Counted from the stretch's first letter, positions 36,963-46,298 are shown. The stretch: 64,000 bases of DNA from Acinetobacter sp. XH1741 (GCF_041021895.1 NZ_CP157428.1:2108001-2172000); one strand, 5' to 3'. Numbers and translations are program-made. The notes: generated by a model from the sequence alone, not told the origin.

Positions 36963-37709
36963 ATGAGACAATATGACAATGCTACAACGGTAGCAAATGA
37001 AGGTGAAATATTAGCAAGCTTTCAATATAGAAGCTTGCTGAGCTATCAAACCTACCATCATATAAAAGATATACCATATAGTTTGCAGCTCCGATCAACA
37101 ATTGACTTTTATCCTTTAGAGCACGCCAATAAAACCGTGATTTTTATACATGGTGGATATTGGCAGTGGTGTGATAAATCGGACTTTGCCTTTATAGCGC
37201 CGTATATACTGGCAAAAGGCGCACAATGTGTACTTGTAGAATATGACTTGGCTCCTCAAAGTCATATTTCAGAAATAGTGGCTCAAACGCAAAAAGCTCT
37301 CGATTTTATTGCACAACAGAATTGGATAACGGATGAAGTTTTATTAGTGGGCCATTCAGCAGGTGCGCATCTTGGAGCATTATGTTTAAGCCATCCTTTA
37401 TTATCTGAAGCAGTTTTATTAAGTGGTATTTATGATTTAGCACCTATACAAGAAACTCATCTAAATCATGCATTAAATTTGTCACAGTCAGATGTTATGA
37501 AATATAGCCCTATTTATAGGCAAGAAACTGTTGATACTCCTTGTACTATTTTGTGTGGAAGTCTTGAATTAGATGAGTTGAAATGGCAAAGTGAAACTTA
37601 TTTTAAATATAGGCGTAGTCAAGGGCAGGGATTGGCCTCATTTGATATTTTGCCTGAGATTAATCATTACTCTATTCTAGATTACTATTTTAAATCTATA
37701 TTTAAGTAG
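36963..37709 (+). CDS. Alpha/beta hydrolase, probable arylformamidase
   Basis: A 248-residue hydrolase. HGGYWQW (about residue 60) is the HGGxW oxyanion motif of animal/fungal-type kynurenine formamidase, and GHSAGAHLG carries the nucleophile Ser. A C-terminal INHYSIL supplies the His and LELDEL a possible Asp. It is 7 bp after the permease and in operon with kynU, so hydrolysis of N-formylkynurenine is likely. It is unrelated in fold to the metal-dependent KynB. Confidence 0.82.
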   Translation: MRQYDNATTVANEGEILASFQYRSLLSYQTYHHIKDIPYSLQLRSTIDFYPLEHANKTVIFIHGGYWQWCDKSDFAFIAPYILAKGAQCVLVEYDLAPQSHISEIVAQTQKALDFIAQQNWITDEVLLVGHSAGAHLGALCLSHPLLSEAVLLSGIYDLAPIQETHLNHALNLSQSDVMKYSPIYRQETVDTPCTILCGSLELDELKWQSETYFKYRRSQGQGLASFDILPEINHYSILDYYFKSIFK

Positions 37710-37919
37710 GGTGAGAAATCATGATTGTTATAAGAGGATGGGTCGAGCTAAGGTTGAGCAATATCATGTATAGCAAAATAGTACTCATAACAGAAGGTTT
37801 TAAACAATAGATTGAATAATATGTTTTTTATTTAAATATAATTTGTTAAATTAACAATATCTGAGTGTGAATGTAAGTTACATCACATTTATTTGGTTTT
37901 TTATTACGTTTTAATAATT
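37710..37919. other. Start of a 1-kb gap without a clear protein gene
   Basis: AT-rich. A 29-codon frame at 37722-37811 has no ribosome site and may be a remnant. TGTAAGTTACA (37871-37881) is a perfect odd palindrome. Promoters for the candidate RNA at 37920 may be here but I cannot assign one. Confidence 0.3.
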
Positions 37920-38046
37920 GGAGTTGACCGCAGTCAATATCTCAACTAGATTAAAAAGATAGTGTTTTCTCTCTAATCGACAAACTGTTTAGCTGTTGCT
38001 TAGATGAGTTTTATAGTCCGTAGCTTCCCAAGAGACGGACTTTTTT
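37920..38046 (+). ncRNA. Candidate small RNA ending in an intrinsic terminator
   Basis: TTGAC-CGCA-GTCAA (about 37923-37936) forms a hairpin, and a terminator follows: AGTCCGT (38015-38021), loop containing TTCCCAAGAG, ACGGACT (38035-38041), then six Ts. No protein gene lies upstream within 200 bp that it could serve, except the hydrolase 300 bp back. The loop and preceding TTATAG resemble the element at 46210-46247, suggesting a family. 5' end is not determined. Confidence 0.45.
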
Positions 38047-38718
38047 ATTTTTATATCCAATTATTAACTGAGTTTTGCATATTAAATCGGCATTTAATGA
38101 CTCACATATGCTTAATTTAACTGAAAAAATTAAAGAGGTATTGTAAATATATCTTTAAAGGTATATATTTAGTACTGCATATACTGCGTCTGTAAAGTTG
38201 TTTATTTTTAATACCCTCATGTTTTTTTAACTATGAGGGTATTTTTTATTAAAAAATAAAGTCTTAAGTTAGTTATAAATTCGAAAGAATTAAAATTTTT
38301 AAAAAGAAAAAATAATAGTAAATTTAATATACAAAAGTATGGACTTCTAAATTTCTGTATATCACTGAAAAAACTAAAAGTATTGTTACTTGAAGTGGTT
38401 TTTTAATGTTTTATGACTATTTACGTACTAGTTTTCTTACTAGTTACTAGATTAACTCATAACTAAGATAAGCTGGAATCGCTAAATCTTATATGAAGAA
38501 AGTAAACTTTTTGATATGAGTAGTTAAGAGATTTTAGGATTACTGAGCGGTAAAATAAGTTGTCTATAAGAAAAATTTAAAATTAATTTCATCATTAATA
38601 TATTTATACATTTATTGTACGAATAAAGGATAGTTAAAAAAAATGTAAATTTCTTTTGATTGATAGATTTATAAAATTTTTCAATAATTTGTAGAGGTCG
38701 GTTTTTTTATATAATTTT
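38047..38718. other. Remainder of 1-kb gap
   Basis: Very AT-rich; it contains the terminator at 38210-38248 and overlapping ACTAGT repeats near 38438-38457. I see no other gene. Confidence 0.35.
38210..38248 (+). terminator. Orphan intrinsic terminator
   Basis: AATACCCTCAT (38210-38220) and ATGAGGGTATT (38233-38243) form a perfect 11-bp stem with a 12-nt loop, followed by a T-run. No coding gene precedes it, so it probably ends a second short RNA starting around 38150. Confidence 0.7.
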
Positions 38719-38832
38719 ATGGATATTTTAAAGTTTTTAAAAAGTTTTAATACAATTGGCACTTATCTAGCAATCATGCTTATATTCTTAATCGTCATGG
38801 TTTTATATTTCTATGTGATTGAACCACAATAA
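38719..38832 (+). CDS. 37-residue single-span membrane peptide
   Basis: A short open frame MDILKFLKSF... with a 20-plus residue hydrophobic helix (residues 14-33, LAIMLIFLIVMVLYFYV in part) flanked by a basic N-terminus (Lys5, Lys8) and ending IEPQ. The layout is that of small membrane proteins that regulate transporters. AGAGG lies about 23 nt upstream, too far for a normal ribosome site, so expression is uncertain. It converges on the SulP gene 35 bp away. Confidence 0.45.
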   Translation: MDILKFLKSFNTIGTYLAIMLIFLIVMVLYFYVIEPQ

Positions 38833-38843
38833 AAAATTGTATT

Positions 38844-38866
38844 AAAAAAGGTCCCGAAGGACCTTG
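38844..38866 (-). terminator. Intrinsic terminator of sulP
   Basis: AAGGTCC (38849-38855), CGAA loop, GGACCTT (38860-38866); on the minus strand a T-run follows. It starts directly after the sulP stop. Confidence 0.85.
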
Positions 38867-38867
38867 G

Positions 38868-40322
38868 TTAGATTTTGGCATGTGTACCATACTTATCAAT
38901 CATGATTGAACTGGCTTCATTTAAACCACGTACAGTAACTTTTACACCATTCTTTTGAAATTTTTCTATTGCTGAATCCAGCATGGCCACTGAAGTGACA
39001 TCCCAAATATGTGAGTGTGTGAGATCAATAATAACTTCTTTTAAATCTTCCTTAAAATTAAAACCTTGCATAAATTTTTCAGAAGAACTAAAAAACATTT
39101 GTCCTTTTAAATCATACAAACGCGCATTTCCTTCCAATGAAGAGATGATATGAATATCATTTTCTAGCTTGTTCGCTAGAAAGAGTGCGGAAAGTAATAC
39201 ACCCGTCAAGACACCTAATGCCAGATTATGAGTCGCTACGACGACGATAACAGTTGCTAGCATAACAATATTGCTGCTTCTGGGATTAGTTTTAAAGCGG
39301 GTAAGTGAACTCCACTCAAAAGTGCTGATGGATACCATAATCATGACAGCAACAAGCGCTGCCATAGGAATAACCTTTAACCAATCACTTAAAAACACAA
39401 CTAAAATGAGTAAGAATATACCTGCGCAAAAGGTAGATAAACGTGTCCGGCCACCTGATTTAACATTAATCATTGATTGTCCAATCATGGCACATCCAGC
39501 CATTCCGCCCATAAAACCTGAGGCAATATTGGCAAAACCTTGGCCTTTACATTCCTGAAATTTATTGCTTGGAGTATCCGTCATTTCATCAACTATGGTT
39601 GCTGTCATCATCGACTCAAGTAAGCCAACTGCAGCAAGAGCCAATGAATAAGGAAGAATAATAAAAAGGGTATCTAAATTAAGAGGGATATCAGGAATTA
39701 AAAATATAGGTAAAGTATTTGGTAGAGCTCCCATATCACCTACTGTTCGAACGTTAAAACCTAAAAAAATAGTAAATAATGTGACGGCAACAATACAAAT
39801 GAGGGGAGATGGGAAAATTTTTCCAAGCTTGGGTATGTAGGGAAATAGATAAATAATAGCTAACCCAACTGCTACCAAGATATATACATGCCAAGTTACA
39901 TTAATCAACTCTGGTAGCTGGGCCATAAAAATGAGTATGGCGAGAGCATTCACGAAGCCAATTACCACAGATTTAGAAACAAAACGCATGAGTTTAGCAA
40001 GTTTAAGGTAACCCGCCAGAATTTGTATAACCCCTGTCAAAATTGTGGCTGCAAATAGATATTGAAGACCATGTTCCTTTACAAGTGTTGTCATGACTAA
40101 AGCCATAGCACCTGTTGCTGCCGAGATCATGGCAGGGCGACCACCGACAAAAGAAATAATGACTGCTATACAAAAAGATGCATATAAACCAATTTGGGGA
40201 TCTACACCGGCAATAATTGAAAAAGCAATAGCTTCTGGTATTAATGCAAGACCAACAACAAGACCAGAAAGAATATCTGCACGGATATTAGAGAACCATT
40301 GTTCTTGGACATTCGTTAACAT
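38868..40322 (-). CDS. SulP-family anion transporter with STAS domain
   Basis: A 484-residue inner-membrane protein. SulP core of about 12-14 TM segments (about 10-385), including [24 protein letters not shown] at the start in the conserved TM1 region and [18 protein letters not shown], then a STAS domain (about 400-484). Relatives carry sulfate, bicarbonate or dicarboxylates; this shorter type could be a bicarbonate carrier but I cannot decide. A strong hairpin with T-run lies 26 bp before the start codon. Confidence 0.88.
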   Translation of the reverse strand: MLTNVQEQWFSNIRADILSGLVVGLALIPEAIAFSIIAGVDPQIGLYASFCIAVIISFVGGRPAMISAATGAMALVMTTLVKEHGLQYLFAATILTGVIQILAGYLKLAKLMRFVSKSVVIGFVNALAILIFMAQLPELINVTWHVYILVAVGLAIIYLFPYIPKLGKIFPSPLICIVAVTLFTIFLGFNVRTVGDMGALPNTLPIFLIPDIPLNLDTLFIILPYSLALAAVGLLESMMTATIVDEMTDTPSNKFQECKGQGFANIASGFMGGMAGCAMIGQSMINVKSGGRTRLSTFCAGIFLLILVVFLSDWLKVIPMAALVAVMIMVSISTFEWSSLTRFKTNPRSSNIVMLATVIVVVATHNLALGVLTGVLLSALFLANKLENDIHIISSLEGNARLYDLKGQMFFSSSEKFMQGFNFKEDLKEVIIDLTHSHIWDVTSVAMLDSAIEKFQKNGVKVTVRGLNEASSIMIDKYGTHAKI

Positions 40323-40348
40323 GGAAATAGCCTATGATTATAAATTTT

Positions 40349-40403
40349 AAAAAGGCTAGTGATGTGGTATACCAACACACAAGCGACTACACCACATCAC
40401 TAG
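40349..40403 (-). promoter_or_regulatory. Leader terminator/attenuator hairpin of sulP
   Basis: CTAGTGATGTGGT (40356-40368) and ACCACATCACTAG (40391-40403) form a perfect 13-bp stem with a 22-nt loop. On the minus strand it is followed by CCTTTTTAAAATTT and then the sulP start codon. A terminator within a leader normally means attenuation or a riboswitch platform. A long leader extends toward 40550. Confidence 0.6.
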
Positions 40404-40566
40404 ACAGTGATGAGTTATTTACGATTAAGAAGGGTAAATAAACTTAAGGTGGCGTAAGTGTCATGAATATAAAGAAGTGGGGCTTTAAAAGAGCAGTAAG
40501 AATAGCATAAGTTTTAAGAGGGAGTCATTTAGGCTTGGCAAATCTCTAGTATAAAGTGCTTAACCA

Positions 40567-41193
40567 TTATTTTTTCATATCTGCTTTAGGCATATCCATA
40601 AACTCATTTGATGGCATATCCAAGAAAAAATCACGGGCTTCACTATGTTTGCAGTTTAACCAATCATTTCTAAGATCATCAGGTATCACAATAATTGAAC
40701 GTTTTTCATCATTTGGTTTATGAAATTGTTTCATAAAAGGATGATTGTCGGCATTGATTGTTAATAGTGACATTGTCTTAACTTTCTGCTCATCAATTAC
40801 GCTTTCTTCGTAGATTGCCGCAAGCGTAAAAGGTTTACCATCTTGACGGAATATGCCATACCAATGTGCTTTTCCATTGATATATTTAGGCTCATAAATA
40901 GCTTCAACTGGTATAAGCCCAAATTGATCATTTGACCATGCATGCTTAAAAGAACGTTTTTGTGCAACTGTTTCAGTTCTTGCATTATAGGTTGCATATT
41001 TAAAAGAGATTTCTTTTGCATAGGGAGGCAACATTCCAAATATAACTTTTCGCCATTCTTGTTCATTTTGATGAGATAAAATAAGTGGACAGTTATCACT
41101 GGGGTAGACGTCAGATTTATAATCGAAAGTTGGTTCAAATAGGTTTAATTGATGAGCATGCTCTCTTTTAAGAGGCTTAAAATTTGCACACAT
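40567..41193 (-). CDS. SRAP-domain protein (HMCES/YedK type)
   Basis: A 208-residue protein that in the family crosslinks to abasic sites in single-stranded DNA. Cys2 (MCANFK) is the DNA-linking residue after Met removal. YNARTET (Asn), PVEAIYEP (Glu) and NADNHPFMKQFH (His) supply the other active-site residues. It is often called SOS-response-associated peptidase. A single gene, transcribed from its own promoter. Confidence 0.9.
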   Translation of the reverse strand: MCANFKPLKREHAHQLNLFEPTFDYKSDVYPSDNCPLILSHQNEQEWRKVIFGMLPPYAKEISFKYATYNARTETVAQKRSFKHAWSNDQFGLIPVEAIYEPKYINGKAHWYGIFRQDGKPFTLAAIYEESVIDEQKVKTMSLLTINADNHPFMKQFHKPNDEKRSIIVIPDDLRNDWLNCKHSEARDFFLDMPSNEFMDMPKADMKK

Positions 41194-41542
41194 GATAGAC
41201 CCTTACTTATAACGTTAACCTGAAACTATAGGGTGAATGTTTTAGCTTTTTATTTTGTATGGTTTTATCGTTTGAATTGTCTGTTTGAGTATTAATCTTT
41301 ACTGATCATTTACTTTATAAAAATTTGTTTTTTGATATAAAAACTAGAGATGATATCAGTTAGTTATTAGATCTTTTGGAGCAAACAATTGTTTGAATAG
41401 CTACTTTTATGCAACAGAGCCTTTCAGTAATTTGGATTCTAATAAAACGGTTATTCATCATAATACAAAAATATCGAGAACGTATATAAACCAATAGTTC
41501 TTGCGGTTTACATCAGTCTTTAAAAATTTATAAGGTGGAATT
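41194..41542. promoter_or_regulatory. SRAP/gdhB divergent gap with palindrome
   Basis: CAAACAATTGTTTG (41382-41395) is a perfect 14-bp palindrome 148 bp before gdhB, consistent with a dimeric regulator site. The rest is AT-rich with promoters I cannot pin down; GGTGGAA before gdhB is its ribosome site. Confidence 0.45.
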
Positions 41543-42985
41543 ATGAATAAACATTTATTAGCAAAAATCACTTTGTTAGGTGTTGCACAACTATTTACTC
41601 TTAACACTGCATTTGCGGATGTTCCTCTTACGCCGGCCCAATTTGCGAAAGCGAAAACAGAAAATTTTGATAAAAAAGTTATTCTGTCTAACTTAAATAA
41701 ACCACACGCTTTGTTATGGGGACCAGATAATCAGATTTGGTTAACTGAACGCGCAACTGGTAAAATTTTAAGAGTAAATCCTGAATCTGTTAGTGTAAAA
41801 ACAGTTTTTCAGGTTCCTGAAATTGTAAATGATGCTGATGGACAAAATGGTTTGTTAGGTTTTGCTTTTCATCCTGACTTTAAACATAACCCTTATATCT
41901 ATATTTCAGGTACTTTTAAAAATCCAAAATCTACAGATAAAGAACTACCTAACCAAACAATTATTCGTCGGTATACCTATAACAAAACGACAGATACATT
42001 TGAAAAACCTGTCGATTTGATTGCAGGTTTACCTTCATCGAAAGATCATCAGTCCGGTCGCCTTGTTATTGGGCCAGACCAAAAAATTTACTATACGATT
42101 GGTGACCAAGGTCGTAACCAGTTGGCTTATTTATTTTTACCAAATCAGGCGCAGCACACCCCAACTCAACAAGAGCTGAATAGCAAAGATTATCATACAT
42201 ATATGGGCAAGGTATTACGCTTAAATCTTGATGGAAGTATTCCTAAAGACAACCCAAGCTTTAACGGTGTGGTTAGTCATATTTACACATTAGGACACCG
42301 TAATCCACAAGGTCTGGCCTTTGCTCCTAATGGAAAGCTTTTGCAGTCTGAGCAAGGTCCAAATTCTGATGATGAAATTAATCTCATTTTAAAAGGTGGG
42401 AACTATGGTTGGCCAAATGTAGCCGGATATAAAGATGAGAGTGGCTATGCCTATGCCAATTATTCGGCTGCAACCAACAAATCACAAATTAAAGATTTAG
42501 GCCAAAATGGTGTAAAAGTAGCGGCTGGTGTACCTGTTACTAAAGAGTCTGAATGGACAGGCAAAAACTTTGTACCACCTTTAAAAACGCTATATACCGT
42601 GCAAGATACATATAACTATAACGATCCAACGTGTGGTGATATGACTTATGTTTGTTGGCCAACAGTTGCACCATCATCGGCATATGTATACACGGGTGGT
42701 AAAAAAGCGATTCAAGGATGGGAAAATACATTATTGGTACCATCTTTAAAACGCGGTGTTATTTTCCGTATTAAGCTAGATCCAACGTATAGTACAACCT
42801 TAGATGATGCGATCCCAATGTTTAAAAGCAATAATCGCTACCGTGACGTCATTGCAAGTCCAGAGGGTAATGTCTTATATGTATTGACTGATACGTCTGG
42901 GAATGTACAAAAAGATGACGGCACTGTAACTAACACTTTAGAAAATCTGGGTTCTTTAATTAAATTTACCTATAAAGCCAAGTAA
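41543..42985 (+). CDS. gdhB: Soluble PQQ-dependent glucose dehydrogenase
   Basis: A 480-residue periplasmic quinoprotein that oxidises glucose and other aldoses to lactones. Signal peptide residues 1-25 (ends NTAFA). The catalytic-base region SSKDHQSGRLVIG and the PQQ-binding LGHRNPQGL and EQGPNSDDEIN of the A. calcoaceticus sGDH beta-propeller are visible, as is the disulfide-region TCGDMTYVCWP. Length and sequence agree with sGDH. PQQ genes are elsewhere. Confidence 0.95.
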   Translation: MNKHLLAKITLLGVAQLFTLNTAFADVPLTPAQFAKAKTENFDKKVILSNLNKPHALLWGPDNQIWLTERATGKILRVNPESVSVKTVFQVPEIVNDADGQNGLLGFAFHPDFKHNPYIYISGTFKNPKSTDKELPNQTIIRRYTYNKTTDTFEKPVDLIAGLPSSKDHQSGRLVIGPDQKIYYTIGDQGRNQLAYLFLPNQAQHTPTQQELNSKDYHTYMGKVLRLNLDGSIPKDNPSFNGVVSHIYTLGHRNPQGLAFAPNGKLLQSEQGPNSDDEINLILKGGNYGWPNVAGYKDESGYAYANYSAATNKSQIKDLGQNGVKVAAGVPVTKESEWTGKNFVPPLKTLYTVQDTYNYNDPTCGDMTYVCWPTVAPSSAYVYTGGKKAIQGWENTLLVPSLKRGVIFRIKLDPTYSTTLDDAIPMFKSNNRYRDVIASPEGNVLYVLTDTSGNVQKDDGTVTNTLENLGSLIKFTYKAK

Positions 42986-42994
42986 TTTATTTGA

Positions 42995-43022
42995 AAAACC
43001 CAGCTATATGAGCTGGGTTTTT
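42995..43022. terminator. Bidirectional terminator
   Basis: AAAACCCAGCT (42995-43005) and AGCTGGGTTTT (43011-43021) with a 5-nt loop and flanking A/T runs; it ends gdhB and the convergent universal stress gene. Confidence 0.9.
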
Positions 43023-43036
43023 ATTCAATTTAAGAT

Positions 43037-43480
43037 TTACTCATTAACGACTAATACAGGAATATGGATTTCTCCTAACAGCGCTTGAGTCACACTTCCC
43101 AAGAAGAACTTTTTAAAGCCTTTTCGCCCATGAGAACCAATCACTAATAAATCAGCTTTTAGTTCAGTTGCTGCTTTGATGATTTCTGTATGAATTGTTT
43201 GACCTTCAACAATTTTTGTTTCGACAGAAATTCCGTGTTGGCTAAATTGTTCTTTGGCTTGGTCTAAAATGCCCTGAATCGAAGCTCTCGCTTTATTAAA
43301 GTAATCTTGTGCAATTTCTGTACTATCAATAATTTCAACCGATATAAAAGGATCAATAGTGAGCGCATAAACTAAAGTGACTTTACTATTAAAAGCTTTA
43401 GCAAGGCTTGCAGCATGATTAACAGCAATAAGTGAAGTAGGAGAACCATCGACTGGAACTAAAATATGGTGGTAACTCAT
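43037..43480 (-). CDS. Universal stress protein
   Basis: A 147-residue UspA-type protein. ILVPVDGS (N-terminus) and the ATP-binding GSHGRKGFKKFFLGSVT (G-2X-G-9X-G-S) are intact, so nucleotide binding is likely. The ATG at 43480 has AAGGAG 6 nt upstream; a longer frame to 43507 lacks such a site. It is divided from the upstream c-di-GMP gene by about 146 bp. Confidence 0.92.
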   Translation of the reverse strand: MSYHHILVPVDGSPTSLIAVNHAASLAKAFNSKVTLVYALTIDPFISVEIIDSTEIAQDYFNKARASIQGILDQAKEQFSQHGISVETKIVEGQTIHTEIIKAATELKADLLVIGSHGRKGFKKFFLGSVTQALLGEIHIPVLVVNE

Positions 43481-43626
43481 ATATTGCTCCTTATTGTCTT
43501 TTGACAATATTTATAGGTAAAAAGCTAAGTTTGTTATCGTTATGATTATATTATCGCCAATTTTAATAATTTATATTGTGCTTTTAGTGTGAAAAATTGA
43601 ACAGCTATTTGAGTTAAATATTCTGA

Positions 43627-45720
43627 TTAACTCATAGAATAATGACTTTCGAAATAGGCTTGGCCTTGTTTAAGAATAGACATCACCTGATTTGCATCAA
43701 TAGCTGGTTCAAACAAAAAGCCTTGTCCTACATTATATCCAAATTGGAGTAGTAACTCTTCTTGTTCTGGCGTTTCAATACCTTCTGCGATAAGTCCTAG
43801 CGATAAATTTGGAGCAAGTAAACCAATGGCCTGAACAATTGCATAAATTGATGGGTCATGTTGCATTTTTTGTATAAAGCTACAATCGACTTTTAAGCAA
43901 TCAATAGGATAATCACGTATATGCGTTAAAGAAGAGAATCCTGTTCCAAAATCATCTAAAGCAATCCGTACACCATGTTGCTTGAGTTTAGTCAGTGCAC
44001 GTATAACATATTCGGAACCACGGTCTCCAAGCATATGCTCAGTGACTTCTATTTCAATTAAATGTGTAGGAATTTCAAGTTGATTGATCTTTTTTAATAG
44101 ACGTTCAGCATAGTTATCTCTTAAAAACTCAACAGGCGCAGCATTTAAAGAAACAGGAAGTGGGTTAAAGCCTAACTTTATCCACTTAGCAATATCATGC
44201 AACACTTGCTGCTGCATAATTTCACCAATTTTACTTGCTAAATCATAATCTTTAAAAGCCTCAGCAATTTGAGAGGGTAATCCTCTTTGGGCTGAAGTTG
44301 TGTGCCAACGAAGTAATGCTTCGAAGCCCACTACTGCATGAGTTTTTAAATCAACTTTAGGCTGATAGTAGGGTTGAATGGTGTGGTGGCGAATAAGTTG
44401 ACGAGCAATATTAAGTTGAGAGGCAATTGCTTCCGTTAACTGCATCATACTTGGGTTATACATACGTATACCGCCACGTCCTCGAGCTTTTAAGTCATGT
44501 AGAGCCATATCCGCACAGCTTAATAAGCTGGATTGATCAACTGCATCTTGAGGGTAAATGGCAGACCCAATGCTCATGCCGCCATTTAACACATTTCCTG
44601 CATATGTAATCGGCTGATTGAGCTGTTGAAGTAATACTTCTGCAAGACCTTGAACATCACTTTCATTTTTTAAATGGCTAACAATAACTGCAAATTCATC
44701 GCCACCTAGTCTAGCAACAGAGCATCGTTCATGGTCTACGCACTGATTAAAACGTTTAGACAGGATTTTTAATAAGTGGTCACCAGCGCTATGGCCTATG
44801 GTGTCATTAATATGCTTAAAATGATCTAAATCAATTAAAAGTAAGCCAACACTTGTTTGAGTTTCTCTGGAGTAGGCTAGGGTACGTTTTAGTTGAAGCT
44901 TAAATGAGCGTCTATTAAATAATCCGGTAAGTTCATCTCTTTCACTAATATCTCTTAGTCGGTTTTCAGTGAGATATTGTTGAGTGACATTTCGAGAAAC
45001 ACACAATATTTGAATAATTTCGCCGTTTGTGTGTTGAATTGGGGTCAGCATATTATCCCAATATTCAGGATCTTGGTTTGGTAAACAACTCATGCCAGCG
45101 AATCGGGCTACTTTGCCTTGTAAGGCTTTTTTTAAGGCAATTCTTCCACGTTTACGTATATGAGCTGGTAAAAGATCTAACCATCTCATGCCGAAATTTT
45201 TTTCATTTACAGGGACACCTAAAGCAAGACATCCGGATTTATTCATATGTGATACTGTGCCATCTGTATTTAATACCTTAATACAGTCGACACTAATATC
45301 GAGCATTTGATTCTGTATATCGATATCTTTGCGTAAACTTTGTTGTTCTTGAATATCTTGGTCAATATCTAAAAAGCTAATGAACCATTCATTTTCTTGG
45401 GAAGATTCATGATATTTCGATAGTTGAATAGAAAGTTTGCACCATCGATAGTATAGGCCTTTATGTAAAAGACGGCATTTAATTTCAACTCTTGATTGAA
45501 TACGTATTGCATCTAACCATTTATTTTTGACTTCTTCTAAATCAGCAGGGTGCACGAAATCTAACCATTGTTGAAACAATGGAGGGGATGTATCGCGCCA
45601 GTATTTTGTACACTCCATATTGCAATATAAAATTAAGCCTTTTTCGTCACTGACCCACGTCGGTAGAGGAATCTGCTCAACAATAAAGTGCTTTTGGGTA
45701 GTGTTCGACATTGAAGTCAT
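43627..45720 (-). CDS. PAS-PAS-GGDEF-EAL c-di-GMP protein
   Basis: A 697-residue cytoplasmic protein: PAS (about 10-115), PAS (about 135-250), GGDEF (about 270-425, RLGGDEFAVIV intact) and EAL (about 440-690, FEALLRW, DDFGTGFSSL, EGIETPEQEELL intact). It has no TM segment. The sequence before GGDEF is HERCSVA, with no RxxD inhibitory site, so product feedback is unlikely. Phosphodiesterase activity looks competent. The GGDEF may be active or GTP-sensing. It sets cyclic-di-GMP, likely biofilm or motility. Confidence 0.92.
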   Translation of the reverse strand: MTSMSNTTQKHFIVEQIPLPTWVSDEKGLILYCNMECTKYWRDTSPPLFQQWLDFVHPADLEEVKNKWLDAIRIQSRVEIKCRLLHKGLYYRWCKLSIQLSKYHESSQENEWFISFLDIDQDIQEQQSLRKDIDIQNQMLDISVDCIKVLNTDGTVSHMNKSGCLALGVPVNEKNFGMRWLDLLPAHIRKRGRIALKKALQGKVARFAGMSCLPNQDPEYWDNMLTPIQHTNGEIIQILCVSRNVTQQYLTENRLRDISERDELTGLFNRRSFKLQLKRTLAYSRETQTSVGLLLIDLDHFKHINDTIGHSAGDHLLKILSKRFNQCVDHERCSVARLGGDEFAVIVSHLKNESDVQGLAEVLLQQLNQPITYAGNVLNGGMSIGSAIYPQDAVDQSSLLSCADMALHDLKARGRGGIRMYNPSMMQLTEAIASQLNIARQLIRHHTIQPYYQPKVDLKTHAVVGFEALLRWHTTSAQRGLPSQIAEAFKDYDLASKIGEIMQQQVLHDIAKWIKLGFNPLPVSLNAAPVEFLRDNYAERLLKKINQLEIPTHLIEIEVTEHMLGDRGSEYVIRALTKLKQHGVRIALDDFGTGFSSLTHIRDYPIDCLKVDCSFIQKMQHDPSIYAIVQAIGLLAPNLSLGLIAEGIETPEQEELLLQFGYNVGQGFLFEPAIDANQVMSILKQGQAYFESHYSMS

Positions 45721-46149
45721 AACATGCCTAAAAATTGCTGAAGAGTTAAACTATTTATAATCTGTATTGTAATAGTTGTGTAGTAAGTGCAAAAGCTATA
45801 AAAATTTAATATTTGATTATTTTTTAGACTCAAATAAAGGAATTACGAAAATAAAATTTCTATTACTCATCTATGCATATGTTATTTATTAACTTTTAAT
45901 TTAATGAAGATTAAAAAAAATAGAGTTTTAACTTAAAAAAATTATGCTTATTTTTGTAAAAAACTTGTTAAAACAGTTGTTTATAATTTGAAAATAGAAG
46001 GATTAAGCGCAAATAAAATATTTTAACAGGTCAAAAATAAATTGTTTTAAATATTTTTCTTAGAAAAATTTATATAAAGAATCAATTTAAATTATTAAGT
46101 GTTAATACAATAACTACTATTAACTTTACAAAAGTAATATAAAATAAGG
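45721..46149. other. AT-rich gap upstream of GGDEF-EAL gene
   Basis: No gene seen; homopolymer-rich, probably holding the leftward promoter of the GGDEF-EAL gene and the rightward promoter of the candidate RNA at 46150. Confidence 0.4.
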
Positions 46150-46247
46150 GCTTAGGTTGTCGTAAAATTATTTTCGTCAAAAAGGATATATATTTCCTTT
46201 TTGTGCATTTTATAGCCTACATTTTCCCCAAGATGTAGGTTTTTTTT
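46150..46247 (+). ncRNA. Candidate small RNA with terminator, similar to 37920-38046
   Basis: AAAAAGGA/TCCTTTTT (about 46179-46202) forms a hairpin, then CCTACAT (46216-46222), loop TTTCCCCAAG, ATGTAGG (46233-46239) and eight Ts. TATAAA (46138-46143) could be a -10 element. No protein gene precedes it on this strand. The TTTTATAG lead-in and TTCCCCAAGA loop parallel those at 38010-38035. Confidence 0.45.
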
Positions 46248-46298
46248 ATGGCAAAATTTTATTATTTTAATTTTAAGTAATTTATTGAATTATAAATA

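Noticed and set aside
37722..37811. 29-codon open frame after the hydrolase
   Set aside because: No ribosome site, too short, and no recognisable content; possibly a remnant but not supportable.
40797..41138. Frame inside the SRAP gene
   Set aside because: It is a same-strand out-of-frame shadow; the SRAP frame has all catalytic residues.
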